DNA of 64,000 nt from an uncultured Lachnobacterium sp. (GCA_937889225.1 CALAST010000077.1:4929-68928), one strand, 5' to 3'; positions 44,132-54,132 are shown, counted from the first letter of the stretch. Made by a program: numbers and translations. Notes: generated by a model not told the origin, from the letters alone.

Positions 44132-44536
44132 CTAAATAATGACTGCTCCATCAATATTTGTAAATACATTACTGCTTGTTTCTGTTTGTTCCATAGCCGT
44201 AACGACTGTCTTATTTGGTACGTTTACAATAAAAGCCAAGGAATCTACTAATACTAAGGATTCTTGAATCCCCTTTTCACCTGCCTGTTTCACTCCATTT
44301 TCGAGACGGGCATTTTGTGAATCCGTAAGAAGAATGTTTCTGTCATTTAATCTGTTTATTGCATGTTTGGAAAACTTAAGTGCTGAGGATTCCATCACAC
44401 TTTCGTTTTGTTTCTGTCTTAAAAGTTCTTCGAAAGAACGTTCAACGGAAACTTCCGATTTATTTACTTGTGGATTCTGTAAATACTTATCTCGAATTTG
44501 TTCAATGGAAATGAATTGATTAGTTATCTGATTCAT
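44132..44536 (-). CDS. Flagellar operon protein, TIGR02530 type
   Basis: This 134-aa protein has the family core LKFSKHAINRLNDRNILLTDSQ and the end IVNVPNKTVVTAMEQTE. Proteins of this family lie beside flgD and flgE in many Gram-positive bacteria. Their function is not defined, though a role in hook assembly is likely from position. I chose the ATG at 44536 with GGGGGTTGAGT in front. It starts about 28 bases after flgD. Confidence 0.85.
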   Translation of the reverse strand: MNQITNQFISIEQIRDKYLQNPQVNKSEVSVERSFEELLRQKQNESVMESSALKFSKHAINRLNDRNILLTDSQNARLENGVKQAGEKGIQESLVLVDSLAFIVNVPNKTVVTAMEQTETSSNVFTNIDGAVII

Positions 44537-44563
44537 ACTCAACCCCCTGTTTCCAAAAATTAC

Positions 44564-45319
44564 TTATGCTACATCGGTTGTTTCACTGGAATTTTCTGTT
44601 TCGTTTTCCGTACCATCTACATCACCTTCAGAACCTTCCGTTTCCCCCTCTGCACCTTCTGCACCTTCTGCTTCTTCTGCCGCTTTTACAAGTTCTGCCA
44701 TTTTTTCTTCATATTTCTTTAAAACAGCAACTGTTTCATCGGATACAAAGCTTTGCTCATAAGATGTCATACCATCATAAATTTCACGAAGCTGCTCTAA
44801 GCCCATCTTATAAGATACTGTTAAATTATCAATACTTGGAAGTGCTTCAATCATCTGTTTAAATGTATTTCCTAAGGTTGCAGCTTCATAATATTCAGTA
44901 TCTGCTACTGTATCTAAAGAATCCAATGGATATAAATTATCATTTACGGATAAGAAAACTTCTCCGTTTTCATACATGACATAATCCACTTTACCTTCTA
45001 CATAAGATGTATTTCCTGTCGTTTCACTTGTTACTTCCAAAATAACATGTTTTCCAACAAGGGCATTTGCCATATTATTCTGCTGTGTTTGTGTAGAAGA
45101 CAGCGTTGCTTCCAACTGGGAGAATGTAGCCATCTGTGCAACATAATCCGTGTTGCTGGTCGGTTCTAACGGGTCCTGATACTGCATTTCTGCACAAAGA
45201 AGCTGCAAGAACTGGTCATATCCCAATGTCGAGCCGGTTGCATTTATTTGGTTTTTATTGGAATTGTCTGTGAAGTTATACTCTAATTTTCCATCTACTA
45301 CCGGTGCTATAATTGCCAT
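44564..45319 (-). CDS. flgD: Flagellar hook-capping protein FlgD
   Basis: This 251-aa scaffold caps the growing hook. The N-terminal block GYDQFLQLLCAEMQYQDPLEP followed by TSNTDYVAQMATFSQLEA is diagnostic. A Glu/Gly/Thr-rich low-complexity acidic tail (about residues 213-251, EGAEGAEGE-like) is an odd addition. It lies between fliK and the TIGR02530 gene. Confidence 0.94.
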   Translation of the reverse strand: MAIIAPVVDGKLEYNFTDNSNKNQINATGSTLGYDQFLQLLCAEMQYQDPLEPTSNTDYVAQMATFSQLEATLSSTQTQQNNMANALVGKHVILEVTSETTGNTSYVEGKVDYVMYENGEVFLSVNDNLYPLDSLDTVADTEYYEAATLGNTFKQMIEALPSIDNLTVSYKMGLEQLREIYDGMTSYEQSFVSDETVAVLKKYEEKMAELVKAAEEAEGAEGAEGETEGSEGDVDGTENETENSSETTDVA

Positions 45320-45332
45320 AATATTTCTCCTT

Positions 45333-46739
45333 TTATGCTGTTAAATCAACTGAATTACCATTATCTTTCATAATCTGTGCTACCAAAGCCTCTTCTTCTG
45401 TCATAAGACCGGAAAGTTCATCCAAAGAGTTCATATTTAAATTACGTCTTTTTTGAACAAGTTCTTCTTTATAAGCACCTTCATTTTCTTCACGCTTATG
45501 GTTCTGTTCCAAATTACTTTCAAACTGATGTGTTTCAACAGTTACTTCAATGGCATCTACTTTCACGCCAGCCTGATTTAAGTTTTCACGAAGTGTCGCA
45601 AGCTGTGATTCTAATGCCTCTTTTACCAGTTCATTTGTCGCTGTAAACTGTGCATTGACCACACCATTTTCTTCAGAAATGCTTACATGGATTCTTCCAA
45701 GATTTTCCGGATTAAGCTGCATTTCCATTGTTTTGGTTTCTGTTGTTACATTAACTTTAACCTGTTCTACAATCTGTTTGATGATTTCCATTGTATTTGT
45801 ATTCAGATAAGAACTCATTTGAGAGTTATCTATTGTCTGCATGGAATTTACATTGGAATTCATTGACATAAATGATTCTTTCGATTGCTGATTATTTTCT
45901 GCAAACTGGTTATTTTCTGATTTATCCGAAGTGTTTCTTTCGAAAAATTCTTCTGTTTCTGCAAAATCTGCATTTTCTTCTTTTACAACTTCTGTTTGAA
46001 CTGTAGTTTCCTCTGTTTCAGCATTTTCCACAGCTTCTGCATCTTCTTTTACATCTACTGTTTGGTTAAGGTTTTCATCTACCCCCTCAACTGCCTGTTC
46101 CGTCTCATCTACTAACTGTTCTGCAAATGTAACTTCTTCCGGATTTACCTGTTCCATTAATTCCACAAGTTTTTCTAATCCCTCCGGTGTTACATTAAGC
46201 TCTGTCATCAGTTCTTTTTTCATGGAATCCATTGAACTCATAATGCTCAAAAAGCTGTCATTTAACAATAAGTCTTCTTTTGCTGTTAAACCTGTCAATT
46301 CCATCACGAAACTTACAAGATTTTGTGGATTTAACAAATCCATTACGCTAAGTCCCATTTCCTCCAGAACTGCCATAATTTCTTCTTTTTCCACACCAAA
46401 TTCTTCACTTATTGCATCCAATGCTTTCTGCTCAAATTCTTGCAATTCATCCGATACTTCTTCGAATTTTTCTGAAAAATCCGTTTCTTTTGCTTCATTG
46501 ATATGATTTTCTTTGTAACTGTAACGTTCATAGGAATCAGCAATGGAATTAGATGATTTTACATCTTCTACTTTACTGTCGACAGAAGCAGGTTCTACCA
46601 TCGATGCAGCAAACTCTTGCTGTTGGTTCATCATTGCAGAAAAAACAGCTGCAATCTCTTGTGCTTCTTTGTTTCCTCCCATCTGTACATCTGCATAATT
46701 TCCATTTACAGGGAGAGAGTTAATTAAATTTACTGCCAT
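45333..46739 (-). CDS. fliK: Flagellar hook-length control protein FliK
   Basis: This 468-aa exported ruler sets hook length and triggers the FlhB switch. The N-terminal two thirds are acidic and low in complexity, rich in Glu, Gln, Asn and Val, as is usual. The conserved C-terminal domain is QLNPENLGRIHVSISEENG, then TNELVKEALESQLATLREN and LNQAGVKVDAIEVTVE. I chose the ATG at 46739. The ATG three codons upstream lies too close to GGAGG. It lies between the MotE-like gene and flgD. Confidence 0.92.
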   Translation of the reverse strand: MAVNLINSLPVNGNYADVQMGGNKEAQEIAAVFSAMMNQQQEFAASMVEPASVDSKVEDVKSSNSIADSYERYSYKENHINEAKETDFSEKFEEVSDELQEFEQKALDAISEEFGVEKEEIMAVLEEMGLSVMDLLNPQNLVSFVMELTGLTAKEDLLLNDSFLSIMSSMDSMKKELMTELNVTPEGLEKLVELMEQVNPEEVTFAEQLVDETEQAVEGVDENLNQTVDVKEDAEAVENAETEETTVQTEVVKEENADFAETEEFFERNTSDKSENNQFAENNQQSKESFMSMNSNVNSMQTIDNSQMSSYLNTNTMEIIKQIVEQVKVNVTTETKTMEMQLNPENLGRIHVSISEENGVVNAQFTATNELVKEALESQLATLRENLNQAGVKVDAIEVTVETHQFESNLEQNHKREENEGAYKEELVQKRRNLNMNSLDELSGLMTEEEALVAQIMKDNGNSVDLTA

Positions 46740-46824
46740 ATGTGTCATGTCCTCCTTTCTTAAAATTTTTGTAACTGTTCAGCAAATGTTTTTTGTATAC
46801 TGAATCGTTACCATTTTTTAGATT

Positions 46825-47610
46825 TTAGTCGGGCTCCATCATTGCCGTTACTTTTGCGGCAATTTCTGAATCCATTTTACCTAAGATAGATGCCCTTGCC
46901 TGTGTGCTCATATTAGAAAGAATTTTTGCTACAAGCTTCAAGTCATCTTCCATGGTATCAAAAATTGCGGCCGCCTCTTTTGCTTTCATAGAGGAATATG
47001 TTTTTACATAATCTTCTATTTCCTTATCCTCTGAAAGCTGTTCGACAACCTGTTTATATAAAACCTCTGCATTCTCCGGATCAATGCTTTCATAAAAGGT
47101 CTTATATTCATTTATATCGGGTGCTTCATCGGAAAAAACAACTTCTTCGTAAAATAATTCCTTATTTGCCTCAAAAGTATCCTGTTCTTCCTTATATACA
47201 ATTAATTCATTAATCTGCCCCTGCAATTCCTCTATCATCTCAGCATTTTTTGCATCTGATGCAAGTGCACTATCTAATAATGCTTCAAGTTCTTTAATAC
47301 GTGCTACAGCATCGTCAATTGATTCATAGCTATACTGCGTATCCACAGGAATTTCACTTTCATCTTCCGGTAAAATCATATTTATGTATGGTATATCCTT
47401 GATGATTGGTCTAAGTATCGTAGAACCAAATCCACCTACATCAAACTTAATCAAAAGAATAATAATACCAATCCAAACCAAAATAATTAAAATAGTAACA
47501 AAGACAAGAACTAGTTTACTTCCCAAACTTTCTTTTACTTCTTCCTCATTTTTTTGTTTTTCATCATTTTTTGGATTTTCTTCTTTATCTTTTTTCTTAA
47601 AAAGAGCCAT
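46825..47610 (-). CDS. MotE-like flagellar protein (MgtE N-domain fold)
   Basis: This 261-aa protein has a charged cytoplasmic start and one membrane helix (about residues 34-56). A coiled-coil region (about 110-170) precedes a C-terminal MgtE intracellular-like domain (KTYSSMKAKEAAAIFDTM, ILSNMSTQARASILGKMD). This matches proteins between fliJ and fliK called MotE, FlbB or YlxF. They probably help stator or basal-body assembly. I chose the ATG at 47610 with GGAGAGAAGC in front. Confidence 0.8.
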   Translation of the reverse strand: MALFKKKDKEENPKNDEKQKNEEEVKESLGSKLVLVFVTILIILVWIGIIILLIKFDVGGFGSTILRPIIKDIPYINMILPEDESEIPVDTQYSYESIDDAVARIKELEALLDSALASDAKNAEMIEELQGQINELIVYKEEQDTFEANKELFYEEVVFSDEAPDINEYKTFYESIDPENAEVLYKQVVEQLSEDKEIEDYVKTYSSMKAKEAAAIFDTMEDDLKLVAKILSNMSTQARASILGKMDSEIAAKVTAMMEPD

Positions 47611-47620
47611 GCTTCTCTCC

Positions 47621-48061
47621 TTACCTTGCATTATATGTATAACTTACAAGTTCATCAATTTCTTTGCTTTCTTCTGCTTTTATTTCCTGTTTAAATTCTT
47701 CAAAAGCCTTTTCCCTTAATTTTTCATGTGTCTTACGGTCTTTCATAAGCTCATTCAGATGGTCTCTTGCCTTTTCCAACTCCATCTGTGCCTTATGTAC
47801 TGCAACAGACTGTCTTCGTATTAAGGTTTTAATGGAATTGATATCTGCCCTGACATGCGAAATTTTTTTTACATCAATGATGCCTGACATCAGGTTTTTC
47901 AATTCTTTCTCATAACCAATCCTTCGTATCATAAGTTCCTGCAGCTTATTTTGTTCTTCCAAGTATCTTTGGTTGGCTGCACTATACGCAATCTTAGCTT
48001 GAGATTCTAATTTTAACTTTACATCCAAAATATTCTGCATGCGGTATTTAAATTTTGCCAT
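47621..48061 (-). CDS. fliJ: Flagellar export chaperone FliJ
   Basis: This 146-aa protein is almost entirely a coiled coil and starts MAKFKYRMQNILDVKLKLESQAK, the FliJ pattern. FliJ links the FliI ATPase to FlhA. It begins 15 bases after fliI, and its end overlaps the region just before the next gene's start. Confidence 0.93.
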   Translation of the reverse strand: MAKFKYRMQNILDVKLKLESQAKIAYSAANQRYLEEQNKLQELMIRRIGYEKELKNLMSGIIDVKKISHVRADINSIKTLIRRQSVAVHKAQMELEKARDHLNELMKDRKTHEKLREKAFEEFKQEIKAEESKEIDELVSYTYNAR

Positions 48062-48076
48062 ATTGCCCTCTGCTTA

Positions 48077-49384
48077 CTAGTCCCTAAACACTCTTTCAAG
48101 CAATGCCAATTCTTCTTCAAAAACAAATTTTTCATCTGTTCCTTGACATAAAAACTCATTTACTGCCTTGTTTTTCTTTATCGCGTAGTCAATATCCGGA
48201 TTTGAACCATTTTTATAAGCACCAATATTAATCAAATCTTCCGCTTCACTATAAGTAGCCAGAACGTTTCTTAATTTACCGGAAAGTGCCTTATGTTCTT
48301 TCGAAACAATTCCACTCATACAACGAGAAATACTCTGAAGTACATCAATAGCCGGATAATGATTTTTATGTCCTAATTTACGGTCTAGCATAATATGACC
48401 ATCCAAAATACTTCTTGCCGTATCTGTAATCGGTTCATTCATATCATCCCCATCTACTAATACGGTATATAAACCTGTAATAGAACCTTTCGTTGAAGTT
48501 CCTGCCCTCTCTAAAAGTTTTGGCATTTCCGAATAAACACTTGGTGGATACCCTCTTGTTACAGGCGGTTCACCGGAAGCAAGTCCAATTTCTCTTTGTG
48601 CCATAGAAAAACGCGTTAATGAGTCCATCATTAACAATACATCTTTTCCTTGGTCTCTAAAATATTCTGCAATAGCTGTCGCTGTTTTTGCAGCTTTATT
48701 ACGAATCAATGCCGGTTTATCAGATGTTGCGATTACAAGTACGGAACGTTTCATTCCTTCCGGTCCTAAGTCTCTTTCTACGAATTCACGAACCTCACGA
48801 CCTCGTTCACCAATTAACGCAATTACATTGATATCCGCTTTTGTATTACGGGCAAACATACCAAGCAATGTACTTTTCCCAACACCGGAACCGGCAAAAA
48901 TACCAATACGCTGACCTTTTCCAACCGTAATGAGCCCATCTACTGCTTTGACTCCAAGTGGAAGCACTTCGCTGATAATCTCTCTTGCCATCGGGTCCGG
49001 AGGCATCGCCTCAACCGGATAAGTTTCAAACATGCGAAGTTCCGCCCCATCGGTTGGTCTTCCAATGCCATCTAACGTATGCCCCAACAAATCCGTTCCA
49101 ACGTATACAGATAAAGGCTGTCCTGTATTTTCTACAACACAACCAACACCTACGCCTTCTACATTATCAAAAGGCATTAAAATCAGACGGGATTCATGGA
49201 ATCCTACTACTTCTGCCATCACATAGGCTTCCATTTCTCCATCCAAATAGATTTTACACAAATCGTTTAATCTGGCTTTTGGACCAATAGATTCAATGGT
49301 AAGACCTACTACCTTTGAAACTTTTCCATAGCTTTTATAAAATTGTCTGTCTAAAAGTTGCAAATACTTCCCGGCTGTTTTCAT
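48077..49384 (-). CDS. fliI: Flagellum-specific ATPase FliI
   Basis: This 435-aa ATPase energises export. It resembles the F1 beta subunit: Walker A is FAGSGVGKSTLLGMFAR, followed by IGERGREVREFVE and VLLMMDSLTRFSMAQREIGLA. The conserved GEPPVTRGYPPSVYSEMPKL block confirms the type III export group. It lies between fliH and fliJ. Confidence 0.97.
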   Translation of the reverse strand: MKTAGKYLQLLDRQFYKSYGKVSKVVGLTIESIGPKARLNDLCKIYLDGEMEAYVMAEVVGFHESRLILMPFDNVEGVGVGCVVENTGQPLSVYVGTDLLGHTLDGIGRPTDGAELRMFETYPVEAMPPDPMAREIISEVLPLGVKAVDGLITVGKGQRIGIFAGSGVGKSTLLGMFARNTKADINVIALIGERGREVREFVERDLGPEGMKRSVLVIATSDKPALIRNKAAKTATAIAEYFRDQGKDVLLMMDSLTRFSMAQREIGLASGEPPVTRGYPPSVYSEMPKLLERAGTSTKGSITGLYTVLVDGDDMNEPITDTARSILDGHIMLDRKLGHKNHYPAIDVLQSISRCMSGIVSKEHKALSGKLRNVLATYSEAEDLINIGAYKNGSNPDIDYAIKKNKAVNEFLCQGTDEKFVFEEELALLERVFRD

Positions 49385-49402
49385 GCTTTAACTCCAACTG
49401 TG

Positions 49403-50221
49403 TTATATGCACAGAGACCTGATATCTTTTTCCAGATTGGAAAGCTGCATGTCAATGCCACAATTAAATATGCCGCCCTCTGTTTCTATAATACAGCCTT
49501 CCTCTGTCAATCCCATATCATTTACAATTTCAATGGAGATATCATTTCCTATTTTTTCTTTTATTTCCGGTATATGAGTTTCAAAAAACTTTCGGTTTTC
49601 GCCTGAAACTCGAATGCGGAATGCTTTACCGGTATCCACATTCATCAATGTATCATTTACCAGATGCAGCAGAATTTCTTTTTTTTCTTCAAACTGAATA
49701 TGAAATACTTTATTGAAAACAGTAATAATAGCATCTATAATTTCTGATTCCATTGTATTTTTCTTCTCTTCATATTCAGCATCTAGTGCTTCTAATTTTT
49801 CCTGTGTATCTGCATAAAGTTGATTTTTCAAGGTATTCAGCTCTGTTTCCGCTTTCGATCTTCCTTCTGCCAATCCTGCCGAATAACCTGCTTTTGCTTG
49901 TTCCTCATAAGCCTCTTGAGCTCCTACTATGGCATCATGTTTCAAACTATCTGCACGAGCTTTTGCCTCGCTAATAATCTGACTAGCTTCCACTCTTGCC
50001 TGCTCTAAAATTTCCTCCGGAGTAATTTCCGGTTCAACTTCCACTACTTCCATGGGAATCCCTAATTTAAATCCCTCTGTGGAAGGAGCACTTTCCATTC
50101 GGCTTATTGTTTGTTCGGTTTTGTGACTGGCCGTGTAGCGTTTATCAGAATCAATCACACGCTTTTCCGAATCAAAATTTATGAAATAACGTTGGTTCCA
50201 CATATTAGACAACGATATCAT
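49403..50221 (-). CDS. fliH: Flagellar assembly protein FliH
   Basis: This regulator binds FliI and delivers it to the export gate. A helical Glu/Ala-rich middle (EEILEQARVEASQIISEAKARAD) leads to the C-terminal FliH/V-ATPase-E domain (KNTMESEIIDAIITVFNKVF). The start is uncertain. The ATG at 50221 lies only two bases after GGAGG inside fliG. The ATG at 50203 lies one base past the fliG stop (TAATATG), which fits translational coupling. The product is 266-272 aa. Confidence 0.88.
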   Translation of the reverse strand: MISLSNMWNQRYFINFDSEKRVIDSDKRYTASHKTEQTISRMESAPSTEGFKLGIPMEVVEVEPEITPEEILEQARVEASQIISEAKARADSLKHDAIVGAQEAYEEQAKAGYSAGLAEGRSKAETELNTLKNQLYADTQEKLEALDAEYEEKKNTMESEIIDAIITVFNKVFHIQFEEKKEILLHLVNDTLMNVDTGKAFRIRVSGENRKFFETHIPEIKEKIGNDISIEIVNDMGLTEEGCIIETEGGIFNCGIDMQLSNLEKDIRSLCI

Positions 50222-51206
50222 CACCTCCGCCACGCGAAATAACGATTTCTGCTGAATCTTCCAAACGACGAATAATCGCAACAATCTTCTGCTGTGCTTC
50301 TTCTACGTCCTTCATACGTACAGGACCCATGAATTCCATATCTTCCTTAATCATAGCAGCAAGACGTTTTGAAAGGTTCTTGAAGATAACATTCTGAACT
50401 TCCTCAGTTGTGCTCTTAAGAGCAAGTTCAAGGTCAGCATTATCAACTTCACGAAGTACACGCTGAACTGCACGGTCATCCAGAAGAAGAATATCTTCGA
50501 ATACGAACATCTTCTTACGGATTTCATCTGCAAGTTCTGGCTCGTCAATTTCAAGCGATTCCATAATATGTTTTTCTGTACCACGGTCTACGCTGTTTAA
50601 GATGCTTACGATAGAATCGATACCACCCACAATCGTGTAATCCTGATTTACAAGTGATGCTAACTTACGTTCTAATACACGTTCTACTTCTTTAATAACA
50701 TCCGGTGAAGTACGGTCCATCATAGCAATACGCTTTGCTACATCTGCCTGTTTTTCCGGTGGCAAAGAACCTAATACCAATGCAGATTGTGCTGCTGTAA
50801 GATACGACAAAATCATAGCAATTGTCTGTGGATGTTCATCCTGAATAAAGTTCAGCAACTGACTTGGGTCTGTCTTACGCACAAATTCGAACGGACGAAC
50901 CTGTAATGATGCCGTAAGTTTGGAAATAACACCCTGTGCTTTTTCTGTACCAAGTGCTTTTTCGAGCAATTCTTTTGCATAGTTGATACCACCTTCTGCA
51001 ATATACTGCTGTGCCAAACAAACCTGATAAAATTCATTTAAAACATCCTCTTTCACTTGTGGCGAAACACTTCTTGTATTTGCAATCTCAAGTGTAAGTT
51101 CCTCTATTTCATCTTCTTTTAAATGCTTAAAAATTGTAGCCGCTTTCTCCGGACCTAAAGCAATCAATAATACCGCGGCTTTTTGAGTTCCATTCAAATC
51201 ATCCAT
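50205..51206 (-). CDS. fliG: Flagellar switch protein FliG
   Basis: This 333-aa protein transmits torque in the C-ring. The N-terminal part MDDLNGTQKAAVLLIALGPEKA binds FliF. The middle EHPQTIAMILSYL (the EHPQ motif) and the C-terminal torque helix ILLLDDRAVQRVLREVDNADLELALK-type sequence are intact, with the conserved charged residues present. It starts 3 bases after fliF. Confidence 0.97.
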   Translation of the reverse strand: MDDLNGTQKAAVLLIALGPEKAATIFKHLKEDEIEELTLEIANTRSVSPQVKEDVLNEFYQVCLAQQYIAEGGINYAKELLEKALGTEKAQGVISKLTASLQVRPFEFVRKTDPSQLLNFIQDEHPQTIAMILSYLTAAQSALVLGSLPPEKQADVAKRIAMMDRTSPDVIKEVERVLERKLASLVNQDYTIVGGIDSIVSILNSVDRGTEKHIMESLEIDEPELADEIRKKMFVFEDILLLDDRAVQRVLREVDNADLELALKSTTEEVQNVIFKNLSKRLAAMIKEDMEFMGPVRMKDVEEAQQKIVAIIRRLEDSAEIVISRGGGDDIVV

Positions 51207-51209
51207 AAC

Positions 51210-52826
51210 TTACTCCCATTCTTCATTCAACCAGTTACGAAGCAATAATGCAACCGCATCCGGGTTTTCATCCACAAATTTTTCAATCAAAATACGTTGT
51301 TCTGATTTTTCATTATATCCAATATCTTCTAATGGGTCTGTAGCTTCTACTGTAGATTCCAATAAAGCATCCACAGACAATTCCGGTTGAATTTCCTCTG
51401 TTGTTTTCTGGCTTCTTGTACTGCGGAATACTACAAATCCAAGCAATGCAAGAATTAAAACTGTAATGATAATCTGTGCATAATCGGTAATGCCGCGTTC
51501 TTCCTCTACGATTGGCACAAACTGCGGTATCTGATTACATAAAATCGTAATTTTATCTGCACTAAAACCGGTTGCGTTTGCAATCAATTCGATATAACTT
51601 TCATCTACTTCCACTAATACCGGGTCACTATTTGCTACCATAAATTCATCAAACGTCATTTCCTCTAACTGACCGGAAGCCTGCATAACTGCTTCGTCAT
51701 AGGTTCGATAAGAATTAGCAACAATAGAAATGGAAGATGTATCATAATTAATATTACCGCCATTTTCTAAAATTTCTGTAATCTTTTCATCATATCTCCA
51801 ATGAGAATCGGATTCAGAAATAACAGAGTAACTATTTTCTCCATCTTCAATTACATAAGTGGTATCATCGTCATTTGTATCTGTTCCCGGAACTCCATTA
51901 TTTCCTGAGTTAGACTCTGAATCATATGTAGACTGTTCTACCAATGCCCCACTATCCATACCTTCCGGAATAGACAATTCTGTCTTTGTAACAGTACTTT
52001 GACTGAAATCAATATGTAAATTCATTGCCACTTCTACATTAGCAAATGCTTTTGTTTTGGTAAGTACATCTTTAATTTCACTCTTAATGCTGTTTTCCAT
52101 CTTCTGCATATAGGAAAGCTGAGAAGAAACCATTCCCATTGTAGACTCCGCATCAGCTCCGGAATAAATAATATTACTGTCTCTGTCAAGAATTGTAATT
52201 CCTTCTGTTGTACTATTTCCAAGCTGTGTTGCAATAAACAATGCAAGACCATATGCTTGGTCAGCATCAAGGGATTTTCCCGGGGCAAATTCTAAATTAA
52301 CGGCTGCAGTAGCACTTTCTTCTCTGGAAATAATCGTGCCATCATTTGCCGGCATTGTTAAATCCACGGTACAAGACTCTACATTATTTAAAAGTGAAAT
52401 ATGGTCTGCAAATTTTTGTTCCAAATAATGCTCATACTTTTTCTGTGTGTCCGCCTCTGTGGTTGTAAAGCTTCCAGAAACTACATTCTCAATGCTATAT
52501 GCCTTAGATGGAATCTCATTTTGCCCAAGCAGCATAGATGCCGCACCTTCATCTTCCTCGGGAACGGAAAATGTAAGACCATCACTCGTTGTTTCATATT
52601 TAATCGTACCATCTGCATCTAAGATTTCTTTTATTTTAGCAGCCTCTGTATAATCTGAACAAACATACAGAGGTTTCATGGTAGGAGTCGCCATTACCCA
52701 GCATAAAATAGCAAGTGCAATTAACACAACACCCACCGCACTAAGCAATACCATTCTTTGTTTGTTATTAAATTTTTTCCACCACTCAACAATCTTGTTG
52801 AGTATGTTTTTGACCTGTTCCGGCAT
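51210..52826 (-). CDS. fliF: Flagellar MS-ring protein FliF
   Basis: This 538-aa protein builds the membrane ring on which the flagellum assembles. Two membrane helices, at about residues 24-46 and 450-470, flank the external ring-building domains. EYEHYLEQKF-like (KKYEHYLEQKFADHISLLNNVE) and the VDLTMPAN block are typical. The cytoplasmic end (LRNWLNEEWE) is the FliG-binding site. It lies between fliE and fliG. Confidence 0.95.
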   Translation of the reverse strand: MPEQVKNILNKIVEWWKKFNNKQRMVLLSAVGVVLIALAILCWVMATPTMKPLYVCSDYTEAAKIKEILDADGTIKYETTSDGLTFSVPEEDEGAASMLLGQNEIPSKAYSIENVVSGSFTTTEADTQKKYEHYLEQKFADHISLLNNVESCTVDLTMPANDGTIISREESATAAVNLEFAPGKSLDADQAYGLALFIATQLGNSTTEGITILDRDSNIIYSGADAESTMGMVSSQLSYMQKMENSIKSEIKDVLTKTKAFANVEVAMNLHIDFSQSTVTKTELSIPEGMDSGALVEQSTYDSESNSGNNGVPGTDTNDDDTTYVIEDGENSYSVISESDSHWRYDEKITEILENGGNINYDTSSISIVANSYRTYDEAVMQASGQLEEMTFDEFMVANSDPVLVEVDESYIELIANATGFSADKITILCNQIPQFVPIVEEERGITDYAQIIITVLILALLGFVVFRSTRSQKTTEEIQPELSVDALLESTVEATDPLEDIGYNEKSEQRILIEKFVDENPDAVALLLRNWLNEEWE

Positions 52827-52860
52827 GTATCTGTCTCCTTATAATTGTCTGCATAGTTAA

Positions 52861-52879
52861 GCAGATATTCGCAATCCGC
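52861..52879. repeat. REP-like hairpin, copy 1 (fliE-fliF gap)
   Basis: GCAGATATTCGCAATCCGC forms a six-base-pair hairpin with one wobble. The core GATATTCGCAATCCGC is shared with the copy at 60108-60143, and a diverged copy lies at 54268-54304. Confidence 0.5.
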
Positions 52880-52887
52880 CTTACCAC

Positions 52888-53208
52888 TTAAATCTGCATC
52901 TGCATAATTTCCCTATAGGCATCAATTAATTTATCTCGAACTGCCACAGTATACTGCAATGCAACAGTTGCTTTTGTTTGTGCAATTAATAAATCATGTG
53001 TATTATCAGATTCGCCCAATGCAAATTGAATTTCTGCTGATTCAGCAAGATTATGTAATTGGTTCGTTTCTTCCAACGATTGAACCATAGAATCAAAAAT
53101 CGAACTAAAGCTTTCTTTTTCTTCATCCGATACAATAGATGTATTGGAATAATCTTTTAAATAATCTGATGAAATATTTGATAAACTTGATAAACTTGAA
53201 ATATCCAT
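52888..53208 (-). CDS. fliE: Flagellar hook-basal body protein FliE
   Basis: This 106-aa protein joins the MS ring to the rod. The end, LLIAQTKATVALQYTVAVRDKLID followed by AYREIMQMQI, is diagnostic. Length is standard. It lies between flgC and fliF. Confidence 0.95.
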   Translation of the reverse strand: MDISSLSSLSNISSDYLKDYSNTSIVSDEEKESFSSIFDSMVQSLEETNQLHNLAESAEIQFALGESDNTHDLLIAQTKATVALQYTVAVRDKLIDAYREIMQMQI

Positions 53209-53228
53209 TTGTTACTCCCTTTTTAATA

Positions 53229-53669
53229 TTACTGACCAATAGAAAGACCTGTCAGTGCAAGATTCTTACTTGCATCAAATGCTGTTGCATTTGCTTCATA
53301 TGCACGAGTAGAATCAATTAAATTTGTCATTTCCGTTACCGTATTTACATTTGGATAAGAAACATATCCATTCTCATCTGCATCCGGATTAGATGGATCG
53401 TATTCCATAATAAGGTCTGTAGTATAATCTTCTGTCACTTTCGAAACTTTTACACCATTTCCAACTAAGGCATTTTTCGATGCAGAATAATACTGACTAA
53501 ATGGTGTTACGTCTTTTTCTGCAAAAGTTACAATTTTACGGCGATATGGTTCACCATTTTCCGTTCTTGTCGTGTTCACATTTGCTATATTTTGTGCAAT
53601 AATATCCGTACGAAAGCGTTCAGCCGTCATACCGGATGCACTAATGTTAAATGATTGAAATAAACTCAT
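53229..53669 (-). CDS. flgC: Flagellar proximal rod protein FlgC
   Basis: This 146-aa rod protein starts SLFQSFNISASGMTAERFRTD and carries IIAQNIANVNTTRTENGEPYRRK, the rod signature. The C-terminal helix (NTVTEMTNLIDSTRAYEANATAF) is typical. The ATG at 53669 follows GAGGGGAATTGATT. Confidence 0.96.
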   Translation of the reverse strand: MSLFQSFNISASGMTAERFRTDIIAQNIANVNTTRTENGEPYRRKIVTFAEKDVTPFSQYYSASKNALVGNGVKVSKVTEDYTTDLIMEYDPSNPDADENGYVSYPNVNTVTEMTNLIDSTRAYEANATAFDASKNLALTGLSIGQ

Positions 53670-53692
53670 AATCAATTCCCCTCTACTCTTTT

Positions 53693-54082
53693 TTATCTAA
53701 TTACAGCTCTTAAACGTTCAAATTCTGATGAAATACTCTTTGTCAATGCCTGATATTTAATCTGTTCGGAGGCAAGTTCTACCTGTTCCGTATCAATATC
53801 TACGTTATTACCATCCAAACGATAAGAATAATTTGCACTATCTGTATAAATAGACGCATTTAAACGGCTCAAATCAGTACGCTCAACTTTTTCATCCAGA
53901 CTGGTATATTTATATCTTCCAAGTTCATTTTTCAACGTACTTTGAAAATCAATATCCTGTCTTTTATAATTTGGTGTATTTACATTTGCAAGATTATTTG
54001 CAATTAAAGATTCCCTTGTCCAACTCGCATCTGCTGCCTTATCCAGCACATTTATATAACTAAACGCATTTGATGATATCAT
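53693..54082 (-). CDS. flgB: Flagellar proximal rod protein FlgB
   Basis: This 129-aa rod protein begins MISSNAFSYINVLDKAADAS and has ESLIANNLANVNTPNYKRQDIDF. The ATG at 54082 follows GGAGGTATAT; the open frame runs eight codons further up without support. It is the first gene of the fla/che cluster, with promoter and CodY-box-like sequences upstream. Confidence 0.96.
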   Translation of the reverse strand: MISSNAFSYINVLDKAADASWTRESLIANNLANVNTPNYKRQDIDFQSTLKNELGRYKYTSLDEKVERTDLSRLNASIYTDSANYSYRLDGNNVDIDTEQVELASEQIKYQALTKSISSEFERLRAVIR

Positions 54083-54132
54083 ATATACCTCCACAATTAT
54101 AGCCACAATATAACATTATACTTACTTATTAT

